Below are positions 25,162 through 34,251 of a DNA stretch of 64,000 nucleotides, piece by piece. The stretch spans positions 1,359,468 through 1,423,467 of the forward strand of contig NZ_HF536773.1 in the NCBI RefSeq assembly GCF_000312665.1, given 5' to 3'. A model generated the notes under the pieces. That model had not been told where the DNA came from, did not search any database, and was given only the letters and a program-made list of their open reading frames with translations. Origin of the DNA: Rhizobium mesoamericanum STM3625 (GTDB lineage Bacteria; Pseudomonadota; Alphaproteobacteria; Rhizobiales; Rhizobiaceae). Every line of letters begins with the position of its first letter. Position 1 is the first letter of the stretch. The position numbers were made by a program, and so were the translations under genes.

Positions 25162-26598
25162 TCAGTCCGTCCAGCGCGCAGAAAGGCGCGCCCGTGGTGC
25201 ATAGTCAAAGTCGCGATCGAACGGGAAGCAAGGCCTGGTCCTGCGCTTGCTCACAAGCCCCTCAATGTCCTGATTCACGACGCCCTGCGTCAAAGCCATC
25301 AGATTAGGGTTGGCGATTGGCGCAAGGTCCGGAGAAAGATAGCCTGACTTAACCACGAGCATGCGCACCGACTTTGGATCGAGCCCAAGGCGTTCGAAAT
25401 CGGCGATATTGTGATAGGGCCGGCGGCGCGCAGCAAGCACGACCGTGATGCCTTCGATCCTCACCACCGCCTGTCGCTCGGCCGTGGGCCCAGGATCATC
25501 GAGGCAGACGACCTCGGCTTCGACGCGGACGGGCAGGCTCGAGGGATCCAGCGTCGCACCGATATCCAAATCGATCCGTGCGCTCTCGCCGGCAGCAAAG
25601 CATGCCTCGACTGCCGGTCGATCGGTTATGCCGGCAAGCAAGGCGCCGCAGAACTGACGGGCAAGCAATGCCTTTAGGACATCGGCACGATCACCAACGC
25701 CGCCCCCTGTCGGATTGTCGGCGGAATCGGCAAGGATTATGGGCGCCGTCGAGGCGTCCTCGGCAATATCGAGCATGGCGTCCAACGGGCCGGTCACCGG
25801 ACCGAACACGAAGTCCTCGCGCGCGCTCCAATAGGACGTTGCGATCTCTTCTGCAGCGCGCACTGCCGCCTGCTTGTCGGTTGCCGTGACAACGGCACAG
25901 GCGGTCGCCCTCGGCTCATCCGCCCACACGTAGCCAATCATCAGATTGGTGTCGAGGATGCCTTCCCGTCGGTCCAAGTCAGGCAGCGCCATATAGAGGC
26001 TCTTGGCAGGCTCGTCCTCGGTCGAGGTTCGCTCCCCCGGCCACAGAACAGGTACGGGAGCCCAGGCTACACCCGGCCGTATACCTGACTTCAAGGCCTC
26101 GACGAGGATTGACCAGGCACGCACCATCGTTTCCCGCACGTCGATATGTGGTGCGGTCCGATAGCCCGCGAAAATATCGAGTTGATCGATAATCCTCTGG
26201 CTGACATTCCCGTGCAAATCGTAGCTCGCGGCGAGCACGCAATCCGGGCCGACGACGCGGCGAGCCGCGGCGATCCAATCTCCCTCTGCGTCATCCATTC
26301 CCTCGACATTCATAGCACCGTGCATTGCAAGGTAGAGGCCTTCGACTGGCAAGACAGCCTTCAACCGGTCAAGAAACTCGGCCTTGAACGTCTCATACGC
26401 CACCCTGGAAACCGGACCGCCAGGCACCGCGCGTGCATGCAAGAGCGGCAAGTGCTCTACCCCTGCCGCATCGAGGAAACTGAAATAGTCGGATGCCAGA
26501 AGCTCCTCAGCCCGTAGGACACGAAAATCCTCGACGGCCATCAGCACCGGCGAATAGGTGCTGCATTCGGTATGAATTCCACCAACGGCAATGCGCAT
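25162..26598 (-). CDS. M81-family metallopeptidase (MlrC-like), copy A
   Basis: A 478-residue protein of the M81/MlrC family, zinc enzymes best known from microcystin degradation. It starts MRIAVGGIHTECSTYSP. It carries LAMHGAMNVEGMDDAEGD near residue 97, the metal motif DLHGN with a later APHID (D, H and H ligands), and DSADNPTGGGVGD near 310. GAGG precedes ATG 26598. The preceding GH20 gene ends 8 bp upstream, so they are co-transcribed. A second M81 gene lies at 31244-32704. Substrates of rhizobial members are mostly unknown; amide bonds in non-standard peptides are the family expectation. Confidence 0.82.
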   Translation of the reverse strand: MRIAVGGIHTECSTYSPVLMAVEDFRVLRAEELLASDYFSFLDAAGVEHLPLLHARAVPGGPVSRVAYETFKAEFLDRLKAVLPVEGLYLAMHGAMNVEGMDDAEGDWIAAARRVVGPDCVLAASYDLHGNVSQRIIDQLDIFAGYRTAPHIDVRETMVRAWSILVEALKSGIRPGVAWAPVPVLWPGERTSTEDEPAKSLYMALPDLDRREGILDTNLMIGYVWADEPRATACAVVTATDKQAAVRAAEEIATSYWSAREDFVFGPVTGPLDAMLDIAEDASTAPIILADSADNPTGGGVGDRADVLKALLARQFCGALLAGITDRPAVEACFAAGESARIDLDIGATLDPSSLPVRVEAEVVCLDDPGPTAERQAVVRIEGITVVLAARRRPYHNIADFERLGLDPKSVRMLVVKSGYLSPDLAPIANPNLMALTQGVVNQDIEGLVSKRRTRPCFPFDRDFDYAPRARLSARWTD

Positions 26599-26606
26599 AG
26601 CCGACC

Positions 26607-28526
26607 TCACAACTTCGGGCTCAAGGGTACGATGGCGGCGAAGCGATACCAGTCCTTCTTCGCTCGTGGCGTCCACGCAGCCTCCGCAACCGCCGGCAGG
26701 CGGGGGAAGACAAGCCGGTTGAAATAGCCGCGCGAGAGGAAGTGCTCCGACCAGATGCAGGCCTGGACGCCCTTCATTTTGCCCTTCAGGTCCTCGGGAA
26801 AGTCGCCCTCAGCTTCATAGGCATACGTATGCGCTGGTGACACGGTTCCAGCCCAGCTTGCACCCGGCTCCTGAAACGCCTCAGCTTGCACCATATCCAG
26901 ATAATAGGCCTGCCCGGGCGTCATCACGACATCGTAACCTTCCCTGGCAAGATCAATGCCGACCTGCGGATTCTCCCAGGCCATCAGCAACGTGTCCTTG
27001 GCTGCAACGCCGCCACCATGCGCTACTTCGTTCCAACCGGCCAGTTTACGGCCGCGCGCCGTCAGCATGTGCTTCACGCGGGTGAGGAAATAGGATTGCA
27101 GTGCGAATGTCCCCGAAATCCCTTCCTTCTCCATCAATGCCTTGGCAAGTGGAGAGGCAAGCCAAGAGCCGTTCGCCACCTCATCGCCGCCGATGTGCAG
27201 GTATGAGGAGGGAAACAGCTCGACCATCTCGTCAAGCACCTTTTCGAGAAATTCGTAGGTCAGGGGGATCGCGGGATTGAGCGCATTGTTCGGATATCCC
27301 TGTACGGAATGATAGCTTTCCGGCGCCTCCTGACCATCGGTCAGATCCGGCAGTGCCGTCAACGTCGCCGTGCTATGACCGGGGATATCGATCTCGGGAA
27401 TGATCTCAACATGTAATTCCGCCGCATGGGCGACAATATCGCGGACATCTTCCTGGGAATAGAAGCCTCCGACAGGTTCCGCACTGTTGCCAAGCTGTGG
27501 CAGGAGCGGCTCGTCCGGGCCACGAAGAACGCCAGTCGTCGTTAGTTCGGGATAGGCCTTGATCTCAAGCCGCCACGCCTCGTCGTCGGTCAGATGCCAA
27601 TGGAAGATGTTGAGTTTTAACCAGGCGAGGATATCGATCAGGCGCTTGATATTAGCCGTCGGATAGAATTGACGCGAAACGTCGAGATGGCAGCCGCGCC
27701 AGCCGTATCGTGGCTCATCCGAAATCGTACCCGAAATTGGGAATCTGAACGTCTGTGGTTTGCTTCGGGCTCCGTGAAGCAACTGCGCAAGCGACGTCAG
27801 CCCATATTGACGCCCTGCAGCATCGGCAAAGGACAACGTAATCTGCGTTGCCGAGAAACTGATCCTATATCCCTCCGGGACTATCGTCGCATCGACCAGA
27901 AACTGTAAAGCTCGCCCCTGTGGCGAGGCAACGAGATTGAAGGGCGCGTGGTCGCTCTCGAAAAGCCGACGGCAAAGGGAAAGGATCACCGAGACAGCCC
28001 GCACGTCGTCGGCAGCCGATCCTTCCTTGGGATAAAGAACAACTGGAAAATCATCGCCTGGCTTGGCGTCGATGTCCGCCGGCCAAGGCTGCAGGGAAAA
28101 TGGCAGCGGCAGCCTGCCTTCCGGGAGAAGCACCGGCGGGGGTTCGCTCACACGACCTTCGAGAAGCAGATCCGAAACGGCAATCGTCACATGCCTACCA
28201 TCCGCCAGTGTGATGTATGCGGACTTGGCGCCGTCCGTACAGTGGCGAGCGGGCCTGTGAAGGCCGCTGACAGTAAACGTCCAGCTGCCGCCGGGCTGCA
28301 AGGAAAATCCTGTTGGCGGAGCGAATGCGTGGAAATTGGCGTTACGGCGCACGAAGGTAGCGTTCTCGCAGGCCTGTGCATCAACGACGCGCGTAAGCGA
28401 GGTATAGACAAGCGTGAAGCCAGAAAGCGCGACGTTGGAAAGATTGAAAAGGGAAAAGGTAAACCGGCCGTTCGGACCACCGTCCGGCTGCCACGAGCTT
28501 TCAAGGCGATAGGGCGCCACAGTCAT
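26607..28526 (-). CDS. GH20 beta-N-acetylhexosaminidase, cytoplasmic
   Basis: A 639-residue GH20 enzyme that removes terminal beta-linked GlcNAc or GalNAc by substrate-assisted catalysis. The catalytic Asp-Glu pair is in HIGGDE (Asp448, Glu449). The barrel start RGCHLDVSRQFYPT (278-291), FHWHLTDDEAWRLEIK (308-323) and EIDIPGHS (378-385) are canonical. An N-terminal immunoglobulin-like beta domain covers about residues 1-120. No signal peptide is seen, so substrates must be imported. AGAGGAA precedes ATG 28526. It sits in the leftward ridA-rpiR-SDR-GH20-M81 operon. Confidence 0.92.
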   Translation of the reverse strand: MTVAPYRLESSWQPDGGPNGRFTFSLFNLSNVALSGFTLVYTSLTRVVDAQACENATFVRRNANFHAFAPPTGFSLQPGGSWTFTVSGLHRPARHCTDGAKSAYITLADGRHVTIAVSDLLLEGRVSEPPPVLLPEGRLPLPFSLQPWPADIDAKPGDDFPVVLYPKEGSAADDVRAVSVILSLCRRLFESDHAPFNLVASPQGRALQFLVDATIVPEGYRISFSATQITLSFADAAGRQYGLTSLAQLLHGARSKPQTFRFPISGTISDEPRYGWRGCHLDVSRQFYPTANIKRLIDILAWLKLNIFHWHLTDDEAWRLEIKAYPELTTTGVLRGPDEPLLPQLGNSAEPVGGFYSQEDVRDIVAHAAELHVEIIPEIDIPGHSTATLTALPDLTDGQEAPESYHSVQGYPNNALNPAIPLTYEFLEKVLDEMVELFPSSYLHIGGDEVANGSWLASPLAKALMEKEGISGTFALQSYFLTRVKHMLTARGRKLAGWNEVAHGGGVAAKDTLLMAWENPQVGIDLAREGYDVVMTPGQAYYLDMVQAEAFQEPGASWAGTVSPAHTYAYEAEGDFPEDLKGKMKGVQACIWSEHFLSRGYFNRLVFPRLPAVAEAAWTPRAKKDWYRFAAIVPLSPKL

Positions 28527-28551
28527 CTCTGTTCCTCTCTGAGTATATCTT

Positions 28552-29328
28552 TCAATAGTGCTCGGATTGCGAAAATGTGCGGGCAAGTTCCGCCTGGCCG
28601 GCAGTCAAACCGCAGTCCACCGGCAGGCAAACGCCGGTGATTGCCGAAGCTTGCGGTCCGGCAAGAAACGCTACGGCGTTGGCAACATCCTTGGTATCGA
28701 CGACGCGCTGGAGGGGATACCAGCGGCGAGCCTCTTCGAAGACGTTCGGGTTTGCCGCGGCGCGCGCTTCCCAAGCCTGCGTGCGTACAGTGCCGGGCGC
28801 AACCGCATTCGAGCGAATCCCGAGCTTGCCATACTCCACCGCGATCAATCTGGTCAGATGCAAAAGTCCCGCTTTCGCTGCACTATAGGCAGGATGGCCA
28901 AAAACGTACATGCCGTTGACGGATGCGATGTTGATGACCGAACCCTTCGAGGCTTCCAGCAGGCTCTCCACGGCGCGGAAGCACAGGAACGCGGCCTCAA
29001 GATTGAGAGCATTGTCCATGCGCCAAATTTCCGGGGTAGTATCGTGCAGGCTGACAGCGCGCGCAGCGCCGGCATTATTCACCAACGTCTTGACAGCACC
29101 AAGCGAGGCAGCCCGCCTCGCCATCTCGGCAACACTCGCCTCACTCGTTACATCGCAACCGTGCGCGATATAGCGATCGCCCGCGCCAAGCTCGCGCGCC
29201 ACGTTTTCGGCCGCCGCAAGGTCGATGTCGACCAAAAGGACGGCGTCATGGTCCTCTGCGAGCCGTGCGGCAATGGCCCGGCCGATATCACCGGCGGCAC
29301 CGGTTACGATCGCTACCGTCTTTTTCAT
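28552..29328 (-). CDS. Short-chain dehydrogenase/reductase (SDR)
   Basis: A 258-residue classical SDR. The NAD(P) motif TGAAGDIG is at residues 9-16, NNAG near 84 and the catalytic triad S136-Y148-K152. Asp34 and Asp36 at the end of the second strand (LLVDID) favour NAD over NADP. AAGGGA lies 7 nt before ATG 29328. It is between the RpiR regulator (27 bp) and the GH20 gene (25 bp), so it likely oxidises the sugar released or imported by this locus. Exact substrate unknown. Confidence 0.87.
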   Translation of the reverse strand: MKKTVAIVTGAAGDIGRAIAARLAEDHDAVLLVDIDLAAAENVARELGAGDRYIAHGCDVTSEASVAEMARRAASLGAVKTLVNNAGAARAVSLHDTTPEIWRMDNALNLEAAFLCFRAVESLLEASKGSVINIASVNGMYVFGHPAYSAAKAGLLHLTRLIAVEYGKLGIRSNAVAPGTVRTQAWEARAAANPNVFEEARRWYPLQRVVDTKDVANAVAFLAGPQASAITGVCLPVDCGLTAGQAELARTFSQSEHY

Positions 29329-29355
29329 TCTGCATCCCTTTTCGGCATGGAAATG

Positions 29356-30219
29356 TTAGTCCCCGAGCAATTGCCGGTCGTCTCCGTCGCGGTGGGCAAC
29401 AAGCTGTTGCTTGATGCGGCGCAGGGACACAGCGGCCTTTGGCTGGATGGCGTAGGCGACGAGGCTGGCGAGAATATCGACGACCGCCAAATAGGCGATG
29501 CGCGTCGAGGTTGGCCGGAAGATATTGCTTCCTTCCTGCAGATCGACGGGCACGACGATCTCGGCCACCTTTGCGACCGGGCTATTGCTCTGAGTGAGCG
29601 CGATTGTCGTCACCCCGGACTCGCGCGCAAGCGTAAAAGCGCGGACAAGCTCGGCATTCCGTCCAGTGAAGGATGATCCAATCAATACATCTGTCGGCTT
29701 GGCGGCCGCTGCCATCATCAATTGCATGCCATGGTCGGAGCTTGCCGTCACATGCAGGCCGAAGCGAAACAGGCGGTTCTGCAATTCGCTGGCGATCATT
29801 GAGGAGTTGCCGCCGGAGCCGAAGGCATAAATCATGGCGGCACGCGAAAGGCGCTCGGCCGCCAGCTCGATTGCAGCCAGGTCGAGCGAACTATGAAGAA
29901 GAAAAAGCGCGTTCTGTGCCTTGGTGATGATGTCGCGCGCGACATCTGCCGGGTTGGTGCTTTTGGGCTCCGGCTTCAGGTAACGCATACCGACATAGGC
30001 TGTCCTCGCGAGTTGGACCTTGAAATCGGAAAAACTCTCGCAGCCGAGCCGCCTGCAGAAGCGTGTAACGGTCGGTGGCGAAACATCAGCCTTTTCCGCA
30101 AGCTCGATAATGGAGGCATTTACCGCAAATTCGAAGTCATTGAGGAGGATGTCCGCAATACGGTTTTCCGAGGGTGAAAGCCGGGTCTTCTCTTCCTGCA
30201 ATGTCGAGAAAATGTCCAT
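29356..30219 (-). CDS. MurR/RpiR-family regulator with SIS domain
   Basis: 287 residues. An N-terminal RpiR helix-turn-helix covers residues 1-77 (LSPSENRIADILLNDFEF, then ADVSPPTVTRFCRRLGCESF). A SIS domain follows from about residue 110 and contains FGSGGNSSMIA and GSSFTGRNAELV, which normally bind a phosphosugar. GGGGGA precedes ATG 30219. The gene is second in the leftward operon, 19 bp behind ridA. AT-rich near-palindromes at 30639-30655, 39676-39692 and 39750-39764 are candidate binding sites. The amino-sugar context suggests a hexosamine-type effector, which is inference. Confidence 0.9.
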   Translation of the reverse strand: MDIFSTLQEEKTRLSPSENRIADILLNDFEFAVNASIIELAEKADVSPPTVTRFCRRLGCESFSDFKVQLARTAYVGMRYLKPEPKSTNPADVARDIITKAQNALFLLHSSLDLAAIELAAERLSRAAMIYAFGSGGNSSMIASELQNRLFRFGLHVTASSDHGMQLMMAAAAKPTDVLIGSSFTGRNAELVRAFTLARESGVTTIALTQSNSPVAKVAEIVVPVDLQEGSNIFRPTSTRIAYLAVVDILASLVAYAIQPKAAVSLRRIKQQLVAHRDGDDRQLLGD

Positions 30220-30238
30220 CGTGTCCCCCTCGGCTTCG

Positions 30239-30628
30239 CTACCGGTCCTTCGGCTTATACGCTACGCAATCGATTTCGACCTTGCAGTCAACCATCATCG
30301 ACGATTGAACACAGGCCCTGGCCGGCGGGTGCTCACCGAAATATTGCTCGTAGATCGCATTGAAGGTCCAGAAATCGCGCGGATCATCGAGCCACACGCC
30401 ACAGCGCACCACGTGCTCAACGCCGTATCCGGCCTCCTTGAGAATCGCCAACACGTTCTCGATCGTTTTATGCGTCTGTCCGACGATAGTTCCATCGATG
30501 ATTTCGCCATTTTCCATGGCAACCTGACCCGAGATATAGAGCCAGCCGTCTGCTTCGACGGCACGTGCAAAGGGCAGAGGCTTGCCGCCGGCACCATTTT
30601 GAACCGTGCCATAGCGTTTGATGGACAT
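30239..30628 (-). CDS. RidA (YjgF) family protein
   Basis: A 129-residue RidA-type protein, a family that hydrolyses reactive enamine/imine intermediates or close relatives. Seen motifs are PLPFARAVEADGWLYISGQV, TIENVLAILKEAGYGVEHVV and PARACVQSSM, the last carrying the conserved Arg. AGGA lies 8 nt before ATG 30628; another in-frame ATG is 15 bp upstream. It is the first gene of the leftward operon. A RidA protein here suggests that the pathway makes an enamine or imine, for example from an amino sugar or from the PLP enzyme encoded at 32721. Confidence 0.87.
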   Translation of the reverse strand: MSIKRYGTVQNGAGGKPLPFARAVEADGWLYISGQVAMENGEIIDGTIVGQTHKTIENVLAILKEAGYGVEHVVRCGVWLDDPRDFWTFNAIYEQYFGEHPPARACVQSSMMVDCKVEIDCVAYKPKDR

Positions 30629-30638
30629 CGATCGATCC

Positions 30639-30655
30639 TGCAAATTATTTTCGTA
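30639..30655. promoter_or_regulatory. Candidate RpiR operator in the divergent ridA/NTF2-like region
   Basis: TGCAAATTATTTTCGTA resembles TGAAATTTATTTTCA (39750) and ACGTAATTTATTTTCGT (39676). It lies 10 bp before the ridA ATG and in the only control region shared by the leftward and rightward operons. TTGACA follows at 30661 for the rightward strand, but a matching -10 is unclear. Confidence 0.5.
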
Positions 30656-30738
30656 TTAAGTTGACAAATGACCATATAAAGCGGAATTTGACCAGCGAAA
30701 AACACCGTTCATGAAAAGAATTTCAATCGGGGGAGATA

Positions 30739-31224
30739 ATGCGCGATCCTTTCAAGAATCCATTTCCTGCGTCCGACATTGCCCGACACACGATTTGGGA
30801 AATGCTGGTTGCGCGCGACATCGACGCCTTTCTGGCCGCCGACTGGTCGATGGTCGAGCAGGACTTTGTTGAGGACGGATTCATTGGTATCGACGCGCGC
30901 AAGCAGGTGAGCCCCGACCAGTGGCATCTGGCATTTCCGACGCTGTCGGCCTACCGGGACGAGTGGCTGCGCCAAGCAAGGGACTTTGCAACGCAGTCCT
31001 TCTCAGAGGATACCCGCGCTGCGATCTTTACGACCACAACGCTTGAAGACATCGAAGTTGAAGCTGACGTGGCGCTCGTGCGCAAGAAGTTCGACGGGGG
31101 CCTTAGCAAGGCCGATGGTACGCGTGATGTGCTGCAGTGGCAGACACTTTATTATTGCCGTCTGCATGAAGGTCGCTGGAAGATATGCGGCTTTACCGGC
31201 TATCTGCCAAACCCGATGGGCTAA
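30739..31224 (+). CDS. NTF2-like (SnoaL-fold) protein
   Basis: 161 residues with the look of the NTF2-like cone fold: an N-terminal helix (DIARHTIWEMLVARDIDAFLAADWSM), then beta strands ending DVLQWQTLYYCRLHEGRWKICGFTGYL. The family includes small isomerases, dehydratases and non-catalytic binders, so no reaction can be assigned. GGGGGAGA lies just before ATG 30739. It opens the rightward operon, 19 bp before the second M81 gene and divergent from ridA. Confidence 0.7.
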   Translation: MRDPFKNPFPASDIARHTIWEMLVARDIDAFLAADWSMVEQDFVEDGFIGIDARKQVSPDQWHLAFPTLSAYRDEWLRQARDFATQSFSEDTRAAIFTTTTLEDIEVEADVALVRKKFDGGLSKADGTRDVLQWQTLYYCRLHEGRWKICGFTGYLPNPMG

Positions 31225-31243
31225 TCAACAAAAGGCCGAACCA

Positions 31244-32704
31244 TTGCGCATATTTACGGCGGCGCTCGCAACCGAAACCAACACCTTCTCCCCGATTTGC
31301 GTCGATCGGCGCGCCTTCGAGGCGTCTCTCTATGCTCCTCCCGGGCTACATCCGGAAACCCCGACTCTCTGCTCGGCACCCCTCACGGTCGGGCGCCGCA
31401 TCTGCATAGAAAAGGGGTGGGATCTGATCGAGGGAACGGCCGCCTGGGCAGATCCGGCCGGCCTCGTGAACCGCTCTACCTATGAGGGACTGCGCGATGA
31501 GGTGCTGACACAGCTCAGGGCTGCAATGCCAGTCGACGCCGTTGTCCTCGGCCTCCACGGCGCCATGGTTGCCGCCGGTTACGAGGACACGGAGGGTGAC
31601 ATATTGGCACGCGTGCGCGAGATCGTCGGGCCGGACATTCTTGTCTGCGCCGAGCTTGATCCGCATAGTCATCTGACCGCCAAACGGCTCGCCGCCGCAG
31701 ATTTCTTCGTCTACTTCAAGGAGTTCCCGCACACAGACTTTGTCGATCGAGCGGAGGACCTTTGGCGGATTGCCGTTGATACGCTGGAAGGCCGGCTGCG
31801 TCCCGTCATGTCCGTATTCGATTGCCGGATGATCGATGTCTTTCCGACCTCGCGCGATCCGATGCGATCCTTCGTCGACAAAATCATGCGCCTGGAGAAG
31901 GAAGTCGCTGACATCCTGTCAATCTCGGTTATCCATGGCTTCATGGCGGGGGACGTACCGGAAATGGGTACGAAGATGCTTGTTGTCACCAATGACAAGC
32001 GGGAAAAGGGCGAGGCTTTAGCGCGTGAACTCGGCCTCGAGCTGTTTTCCAAACGTGGCACCTTTATTATGCCGCAGATCGATGAGATCGAAGCGGTGGC
32101 GCGGGCCACCGCCGCAACCTCGTGGCCTGTGGTGATCGCTGATGTTTGGGACAATCCTGGCGGGGGCACCGCAGGCGACGCCACCGTGCTTCTGCGAGAG
32201 CTTCTGGATCAAGGCGTAAGAGGCGCCGCGGTCGGGACGATCTGGGATCCGATGGCAGTGCAGATATGCATGGCGGCTGGGGAGGGGGCGGAGATTCCGT
32301 TACGGTTCGGCGCAAAGTCTGCGCCTGGCACTGGCAACCCAATAGACGGCGTCGTTAAGGTGGTAAAGCTCGTCGTGAACGCAGAGATGCAGTTCGGCAA
32401 GAGCATTGCGCCGTTCGGCGATGCGGTACATGTGACACTCGACGGCATCGACATCATCCTGAATTCGACCCGCGCACAGAGCTTCGATCCGAGCCTTTTT
32501 TCGGTCATGGGTATCGATCCGATGTCCAAGAAAATCCTGGTCATCAAATCGACCAATCATTTCTACGCATCGTTCTCCAAAATTGCCGCGGAGATCATTT
32601 ACTGCTCGGCCGGAACGCCTTATCCCAACAATCCAGCCAAGACACCATACCGTCGGGCGCCGAAGAACATCTGGCCTATGGTCGCCGACCCTCACGGCCA
32701 ATAA
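31244..32704 (+). CDS. M81-family metallopeptidase (MlrC-like), copy B
   Basis: 486 residues from a TTG start at 31244, chosen because AAAGG lies about 8 nt upstream and because the resulting N-terminus (RIFTAALATETNTFSP) is the family norm. It shares with copy A the LHGAM segment, the metal motif (here DPHSH), a following FPHTD and WDNPGGGTAGD. Overall similarity to copy A is low outside these motifs, so they likely have different substrates. The Asn after the metal motif of copy A is His here. It is co-transcribed with the NTF2-like and PLP-enzyme genes. Confidence 0.82.
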   Translation: MRIFTAALATETNTFSPICVDRRAFEASLYAPPGLHPETPTLCSAPLTVGRRICIEKGWDLIEGTAAWADPAGLVNRSTYEGLRDEVLTQLRAAMPVDAVVLGLHGAMVAAGYEDTEGDILARVREIVGPDILVCAELDPHSHLTAKRLAAADFFVYFKEFPHTDFVDRAEDLWRIAVDTLEGRLRPVMSVFDCRMIDVFPTSRDPMRSFVDKIMRLEKEVADILSISVIHGFMAGDVPEMGTKMLVVTNDKREKGEALARELGLELFSKRGTFIMPQIDEIEAVARATAATSWPVVIADVWDNPGGGTAGDATVLLRELLDQGVRGAAVGTIWDPMAVQICMAAGEGAEIPLRFGAKSAPGTGNPIDGVVKVVKLVVNAEMQFGKSIAPFGDAVHVTLDGIDIILNSTRAQSFDPSLFSVMGIDPMSKKILVIKSTNHFYASFSKIAAEIIYCSAGTPYPNNPAKTPYRRAPKNIWPMVADPHGQ

Positions 32705-32720
32705 CGCAGAGAGCCGTCAT

Positions 32721-33821
32721 ATGCAGGAAAATCCGTTCGCCGTCGTTGCCAAGCCGGGTGACAGGGTTGCCGATCTTTCGACGCCGCGCCCGATCATCGA
32801 CGAGGATCGGCTGGCGGCAAACATCGCCAGGGTTCAGGCTTATATGGATCAGCATGGCCTCAACTTCCGGCCGCATATCAAGACGCATAAGATCCCAGCA
32901 CTCGCCGCCGAACAGATCACTGCCGGTGCAAAAGGTATCAACTGCCAGAAGATTAGCGAAGCGGAAGCCTTTGCTGCGGCTGGCTTCGAAGATATCCTGA
33001 TCACCTTCAACATCCTCGGCCCGCAAAAACTCGAACGTCTCGGAGCGCTCAACGAGCGGATCTCGGATCTCAAGGTCGTTGCAGACAGCACGGCCACGGT
33101 CGATGGTCTGTCCTCCTACTTCGCGTCCCGGAAACCATTGACTGTTCTCGTGGAATGCGACACCGGCGGTGGGCGGTGTGGCGTCCAGACACCCGAAGAA
33201 GCAAGAAGCCTTGCAGAGCACATAAACAACACCCCAGGCCTTGCGTTTGGTGGCCTCCTCAATTACCCGAAGCCCGGCTCCGCCGCGGTGGTCCAAGCGT
33301 TCCTCAACGAGGCACTGCTCCTCTTGAGAGCCGACGGCATTGCCTGTCCAACTGTCAGCAACGGCGGTACGCCGAGCCTCTTTGAGGCGCATCTCGTCAG
33401 TGCCGCGACCGAGCATCGCGCAGGCACTTATATCTACAACGACCGCTCCATGGTCCGCGCCGGCCACTGCAGCGAGGCCGACTGCGCCATGCATGTCCTG
33501 GCAACGGTCGTGTCTCGCCCAACGGCAGATCGCGCCGTCATCGACGCCGGTTCAAAGGCGCTGACCTCCGATCTGCTTGGATTTGCCGACTACGGGACGG
33601 TGGTGGGTTACCCCGAGGCCGTGATCACCGGGCTGTCCGAGGAACATGGCGTCATTGATCTGTCGAAATGTGGCGATACGCGTCCGAAGATCGGTGATAA
33701 GATCCGGATCATCCCCAATCACACCTGCGTTGTCTCCAATCTCTTCGACACGATGGTCTTTCATCGTGACGGCGTGGTAACGCGCGTCGAGAATGTGGCG
33801 GCGCGTGGCCTGGTCTGGTAG
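32721..33821 (+). CDS. D-threonine aldolase/D-serine dehydratase-like PLP enzyme
   Basis: A 366-residue fold-type III PLP enzyme of the alanine-racemase-like DSD1/D-threonine aldolase group. The PLP lysine is in RPHIKTHK near residue 56, ECDTGGGRCGV lies near 150 and the C-terminal metal motif HTC (IPNHTCVVSNLFD) is near 335. ATG 32721 has AGAGA 9 nt upstream. Relatives cleave or dehydrate D-beta-hydroxy-amino acids. Third gene of the rightward operon, 16 bp behind M81 copy B, so it may act on a product of that enzyme. Confidence 0.85.
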   Translation: MQENPFAVVAKPGDRVADLSTPRPIIDEDRLAANIARVQAYMDQHGLNFRPHIKTHKIPALAAEQITAGAKGINCQKISEAEAFAAAGFEDILITFNILGPQKLERLGALNERISDLKVVADSTATVDGLSSYFASRKPLTVLVECDTGGGRCGVQTPEEARSLAEHINNTPGLAFGGLLNYPKPGSAAVVQAFLNEALLLLRADGIACPTVSNGGTPSLFEAHLVSAATEHRAGTYIYNDRSMVRAGHCSEADCAMHVLATVVSRPTADRAVIDAGSKALTSDLLGFADYGTVVGYPEAVITGLSEEHGVIDLSKCGDTRPKIGDKIRIIPNHTCVVSNLFDTMVFHRDGVVTRVENVAARGLVW

Positions 33822-33861
33822 TCTGGGTTTCTCGCTGAGACCTCCCTTCGACGTACCCCCC

Positions 33862-33889
33862 TTGACCTTACGCGATTGAAAAATATCTT
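33862..33889 (+). promoter_or_regulatory. Candidate promoter of the small secreted protein gene
   Basis: TTGACC (33862-33867), a 16-base spacer and TATCTT (33884-33889) lie 38 bp before the ATG at 33927. Confidence 0.4.
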
Positions 33890-33926
33890 CTTTCGCGCGG
33901 CGTTCGGTGCGTGGGAGGTCAGATCG

Positions 33927-34223
33927 ATGAAAATCTCTGTTGCATTGGGAATAGCGGCCAGTCTGTTGGCGATATCGGCGGCCGAGCCGCCCTGGCAATG
34001 GCAGACCTTTCAGGGCGTACGTATGGACTCACATCCCCTGTTGCTGGCGCGGTTTGACAGAACGTATCGCTATTGCCTACCCGAAGCCAACTACCGCGGC
34101 TCACCCTATCCGACCCATCCCTGGCACGTTACAGCGCTGAGAAGCTGCATGTACCGATTCGGCATTGTCGACCGGGGCGCCTATTCCTATCCGGCAAACA
34201 GGCTTTTCTATCGTCTATATTGA
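33927..34223 (+). CDS. Small secreted protein of unknown function
   Basis: 98 residues with a likely signal peptide (MKISVALGIAASLLAISAA) and a short mature domain holding two Cys (YRYCLPEANY and RSCMYRFG) that may form a disulphide. It is rich in Tyr, Arg and Pro and ends RLFYRLY. GGGAGG lies 8 nt before ATG 33927 and a promoter is predicted upstream, so it is probably a real monocistronic gene. No family was recognised. It is convergent with the ABC ATPase gene, 28 bp away. Confidence 0.6.
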   Translation: MKISVALGIAASLLAISAAEPPWQWQTFQGVRMDSHPLLLARFDRTYRYCLPEANYRGSPYPTHPWHVTALRSCMYRFGIVDRGAYSYPANRLFYRLY

Positions 34224-34251
34224 GGTAACGACTGAGCACGGGTGCTGCCGA

